This document shows, piece after piece, positions 60,647-64,000 of a stretch of 64,000 nucleotides of DNA. Below the pieces are notes generated by a model. It saw only the letters and a list, made by a program, of their open reading frames with translations. It was not told where the DNA came from and searched no databases. How positions within the stretch are numbered: the stretch's first letter is position 1; each line of letters starts with the position of its first letter. This DNA comes from Pleodorina starrii (lineage: Eukaryota; Chlorophyta; Chlorophyceae; Chlamydomonadales; Volvocaceae). The DNA is taken from the NCBI GenBank assembly GCA_030267565.1, contig BRXU01000002.1, positions 2,603,501-2,667,500 on the forward strand, in the 5' to 3' direction. Made by a program: the position numbers and the translations under genes.

Positions 60647-63600
60647 TTACGCGGCCTGCCCCGACAGCTGCAGCTCCTTCTTCTCCAGCTGCACCACCTT
60701 GAGGTAGTTCTTGAGCAGCATCAGTCCGAACAGCGCCGCGCCCGCGAACGAGGCGGTGGCGCCCGCCGTCAGTGCAGACACGGACAGCACGGTGCCGATG
60801 TTGACCAGCGTCGAGGCGGCCAGCGCGGCGGCGATCACGCGCTGCCAGGCCTGGAGAGCAGCAGCAACAGGAGGAGGAGGAGGAGGAGGAGGAGGAGCGG
60901 TAGGAGGAGGGGGCGGAGTGGGAGTGGGAGGGGACAGGGGGAGGAAAATGAAGCGTGACAAAAGAGGTCCGGGAGAAGGGGAGTGAGGAAAATCGCCTGG
61001 GGATCAGTCGGCGCGAGGGGACGGAGCGGAAAAGGGGAGGCATGGGGGGGGGGGGGGAAGGCAGCACCGCTGTCAGCCGACGGGAGCAGGGCACAGGTCC
61101 GATGGAAAGGACTTGGAGGCCCCGGGCAGGACGAGAAGGGGTGGCGCGCGCACCTCTTCGCTGCAGCCGCCACCTGCCTGCGCCGCAGTAGCTCCCAGCA
61201 GTGCCGCCGGCACCCCCCCCTTCCCCGCACTCCCTCCTTCCCCCGCGAGCCGTCCGAACCGAGCACAGTGAGGGAAACCGACCAAAGAAACCGACCAAAG
61301 ACATGGTCAGCCAAAGGTGGGCAGCGGCTGGTAGTCCCTTGTCCGCGCTCCGCCACGCCCCAACGCCCCCCCCCCCCCGCCGCACCGCACCTGGACCCGG
61401 GTGAGGGCGCGCTCCGCCTCCAGGGCACGTACTCGCAGCTTGAGGTCTCCCCGCTCCAGTCGCTGCATGGTGACGGCGATGTCGTCAATCTTGTTGGGAC
61501 CCACAAACAGGTTCTTCAGCGCGCGGTTCTGTCGGGGAGTTGAAGTGGGAGAAACAGAGGGATGGGGGGGGGTTAGCCACGTATAGGCCGGAGCCCGTGA
61601 ACAGGGGGGCAGAGCCGGGTGGGACTGGTGTTAGAACGGAGGTGACGAGGCGGAGTGGGAGGCGACGATCAACCATACCGGGCCCGCCCTTTGCTGCCAC
61701 GCTCGTTCTACCGCAACCCCAAACCACGCCATCGCGTTCACACACATACCTACATAGGCACACTCCCAGCAACCCACTTACCCAGCCAACCCGCACACCC
61801 ACATCCACCCCCTCCATCCACACCCCACCCACCTGGTTGGCCAGCCCCTTTTGGAACTCCCGCTGCAGCTTGGCTCCCACGGGGCTCCCCTCCAGCAGCA
61901 GCTCCCGCGCATAGGGCGCCGCGATCTCCGAAATGTCGAACCGCGGGTCCAGGCTCTTGCCGATGCCGTCCAGCACCGTAAAGGAGCGCACCACGAAGGT
62001 GAAGGTGGCGGGGAAGCGGAAGGGCTGGTCGTTGGCGGCCAGCAGCAGGTCCTCACCGATCGAGGAGAGGATCTGGCGCCGGCGCTCCTTGGCCTCGTCC
62101 TGTGAGGAGGGGGAGGAGGAGGAGGAGGAGCAGGGGGAGATGAGGAGGGGGAGATGAGGAGGGGAAGATGAGGAGGGGAGGGGGAGGATCCCCTTTCCAT
62201 TCGAGATAGGATTATTAACCTAAAGAACCAGCCCGAAACCCGCTTCCTCCCCCCATGCTCGCCTTGGAGCGCTGCGGCTTGTACGACTTGTTGTACTCGT
62301 CACCCTTGGCCTCGCGCTCCGCGCGCTGCGAGTCGAGACGGTCCTGCGGGCGGGGCGGGGGTTGGAGAGGATTAGTCCCAACAGGCAAGAGCTGGGTGAC
62401 TGCCTGGGATGGGCGCGGGTCGGGGGCGCAACGGACAGGCAGGCGGGCAGGCAGGTTCTCACAACAGCACATACACGCGCACGCACACACACACACCTGG
62501 AAGCCCTTGAGGAAGAACTCAGCGGTGCGGCGCACGGCCGTCTTGTCGCCGGTGGGCAGATACACCCCCATGATGGTCAGAGCCTCCAGGCAGCGGTCGG
62601 GGTCGCGGTTGTAGACACCTGCGAGGGGTGGGGCCGGGCGGGTGGGGCCGGGCGGGGGCGGAGCGGCGTTGACGCAGGGGCAGCAGTTCATACCCGCATC
62701 CCATGCCAAGATGCCATGCTCCCTCTGAACACGAACAGCACGAACCTCCAGCGAGGTGCGCCAGCGCGGCGTGGGATCCATCCATCCATCCCAGCGGAAA
62801 TGGCGGCACTCCCAACCCCAGCATCAGCGCCGGCGCCCCTCCTCGATCCCTCAGTTCGCCCGCCCCGTCCTGGCTGGCTTCCATTGCCTCGCTCGCCTTG
62901 CACGAATCCCCCTCCCCCCCCTTGAACGCGCCGCTCCCAGCACCCCCTTCCCCCTTTCCCCCTCCCTGCCTCTCACCGTAAAACAGCTCCAGCAGACCGC
63001 TCTTGACCTCGGGCGCCAGACTGCCCATCATGCCGAAGTCGTAGTAGATGAGGCGGCCGCCGTTCTCGGGGTCAACGGCCACGTTGCCCGGGTGCTGAGG
63101 GACAGGGACAGGGCCGGGGACAACAACGGTAAAAAAGAGAAGCGCAGCGAGGGAGGGAGGACGGGATGGGAGGCGGGGAAAGAGGGGCTGAGTGCGAGAA
63201 CGGGTCGGAGTGTCCGACCCGTGGGTCAGGCGGTGCCGCGTAAGGCAACACGATGGAGGTGGAGGATCCCTGAGGGCCTATTAGCTGCCGTCGGCGCGTG
63301 GTTGCAGAAGGGGCGGGGACGAGGCGGCAGGGGGTGTCCAAGGAGGCCAGATACGGCCCAGCTCAGCTGCCCAGATGCATGTAAGAGTGCCGCACATAGC
63401 AGGCTGCCAGGCAGGCTTGCTCGCGGAGGAGGCGCAAGACAAGACAAGGCAAGGCGCAGGCTGCAAGGCAGGCTGGCAGGCAGGCACGCGTGATGTCCGC
63501 CTCGTCCCGTCCTATCATACACATGCGCTCCCCACTCCTCGCACCCTCCTCGCCCCCGATCAGGCACCAGCAAGGGCAACGTGCGGCGGCAGTGCTCGCA

Positions 63601-63851
63601 CATCTTCATCCCACTGCGCAGACATTGCGCGCGCCCGCCGGGCATGCGACGCAACACGCCAGCCACGCCCGACCGCCCCTTCCAGCCCCCCTCCTCTCCC
63701 TCCCTCCAGCCTGCGCGGGCGCCTACCGGGTCGGCGTGGAAGAATCCGTGCCTCAGAATCTGCTGCAGGTAGCTCTCCACGGACAGTCGGGCCAGGCGCT
63801 TGCGGTCCAGACCCAGCCGGTCGATGGCGGGGCCGTCGTTGATCTTGGTGC
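60647..63851 (-). CDS. ABC1K/UbiB-family atypical kinase, C-terminal part (5' end outside window)
   Basis: Seven exons visible: 63851-63727, 63094-62977, 62618-62497, 62343-62263, 62099-61833, 61528-61391, 60850-60647, giving about 351 residues; the rest lies beyond the right edge. GFFHADP joined to HPGN across an intron is the ABC1 catalytic-loop motif. IYYDFGMMG carries the metal-binding DFG. Then come PTGDKTAVRRTAEFFLKGF, GEDLLLAANDQPFRFPATFT, VLDGIGKSLDPRFD and RLERGDLKLRVRALEAERAL. All are typical of the plastid ABC1K1/ABC1K3-like branch. The C-terminus has two likely membrane helices (ALAASTLVNIGTVLSVSAL; FAGAALFGLMLL). Relatives act in thylakoids or plastoglobules, or in mitochondria on quinones; plastid location is inferred. 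The junction after RSK uses a GC donor (AAG|GCGAGC). Confidence 0.9.
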
Positions 63852-64000
63852 CTGAGAAGAGAGGGAAGCAGGGGCCGGAGCATGCCAGGGCCAGGCGTAA
63901 GGGGGCTTTCCGATAGGAACCAATGCCCCTACCCTGGCCCCTCTCCCCGCTTTCTTCTCCTATCCCTCCCTCTTCACCACCCCTGGCCCATTCTTCTATC

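Overview
The window is nuclear DNA of a green alga, most likely a volvocalean chlorophyte (Chlamydomonas/Volvox group). Signs of this are GC-rich coding DNA, many short introns, long Ala/Gly/Gln/Pro runs, dense microsatellites, an octotricopeptide-repeat (OPR) protein of the type expanded in chlorophyceans, and TGTAA motifs after some genes. The lineage is inferred, not proven. I assembled exon models by hand from reading frame, splice signals and phase. All models below keep phase across every junction, but none has transcript support.

Layout. Nine of ten recognised genes are on the minus strand. From right to left (5' to 3' on that strand): the C-terminal half of an ABC1/UbiB-type kinase (60647-63851, cut by the right edge); a LIN9/Always-early homologue of the MuvB/DREAM complex (50417-57033); a large leucine-rich-repeat protein starting about 220 bases after it (45113-50196); then, after the only plus-strand gene (a small WW-domain membrane protein, 40423-41449), an OPR protein (35624-39195). 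Next come two large paralogous RS-rich proteins in tandem (28193-34300 and 14793-26514), the second preceded by a small spliced ORF (26559-27433). Last come a BAR-like coiled-coil protein (9136-12974) and a coiled-coil protein ending in an IsdG-type heme monooxygenase domain (2870-9087).

The most notable points are these. (1) Two places have one ORF stopping 44-48 bases before the ATG of the next on the same strand, which looks like dicistronic transcription units. (2) A heme-degrading ABM domain with an intact Asn/Trp/His triad is fused to a long coiled coil with a possible organelle presequence. (3) The two RS-rich genes share five intron positions in the same phases and weak helical homology, and the longer copy carries a second RS plus winged-helix-like module. 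(4) A palindrome, GACCC-NN-GGGTC, is scattered through exons, introns and spacers and also forms the core of a minisatellite. (5) There is a 21-bp array of inverted repeats. (6) Several introns seem to use GC donors.

Functionally the genes look like ordinary housekeeping and regulatory loci: cell-cycle transcription control (LIN9), organelle RNA metabolism (OPR), organelle lipid/quinone regulation (ABC1K), possible heme turnover, and nuclear RNA-related RS proteins. The spacers of 1-4 kb hold no gene I can support.
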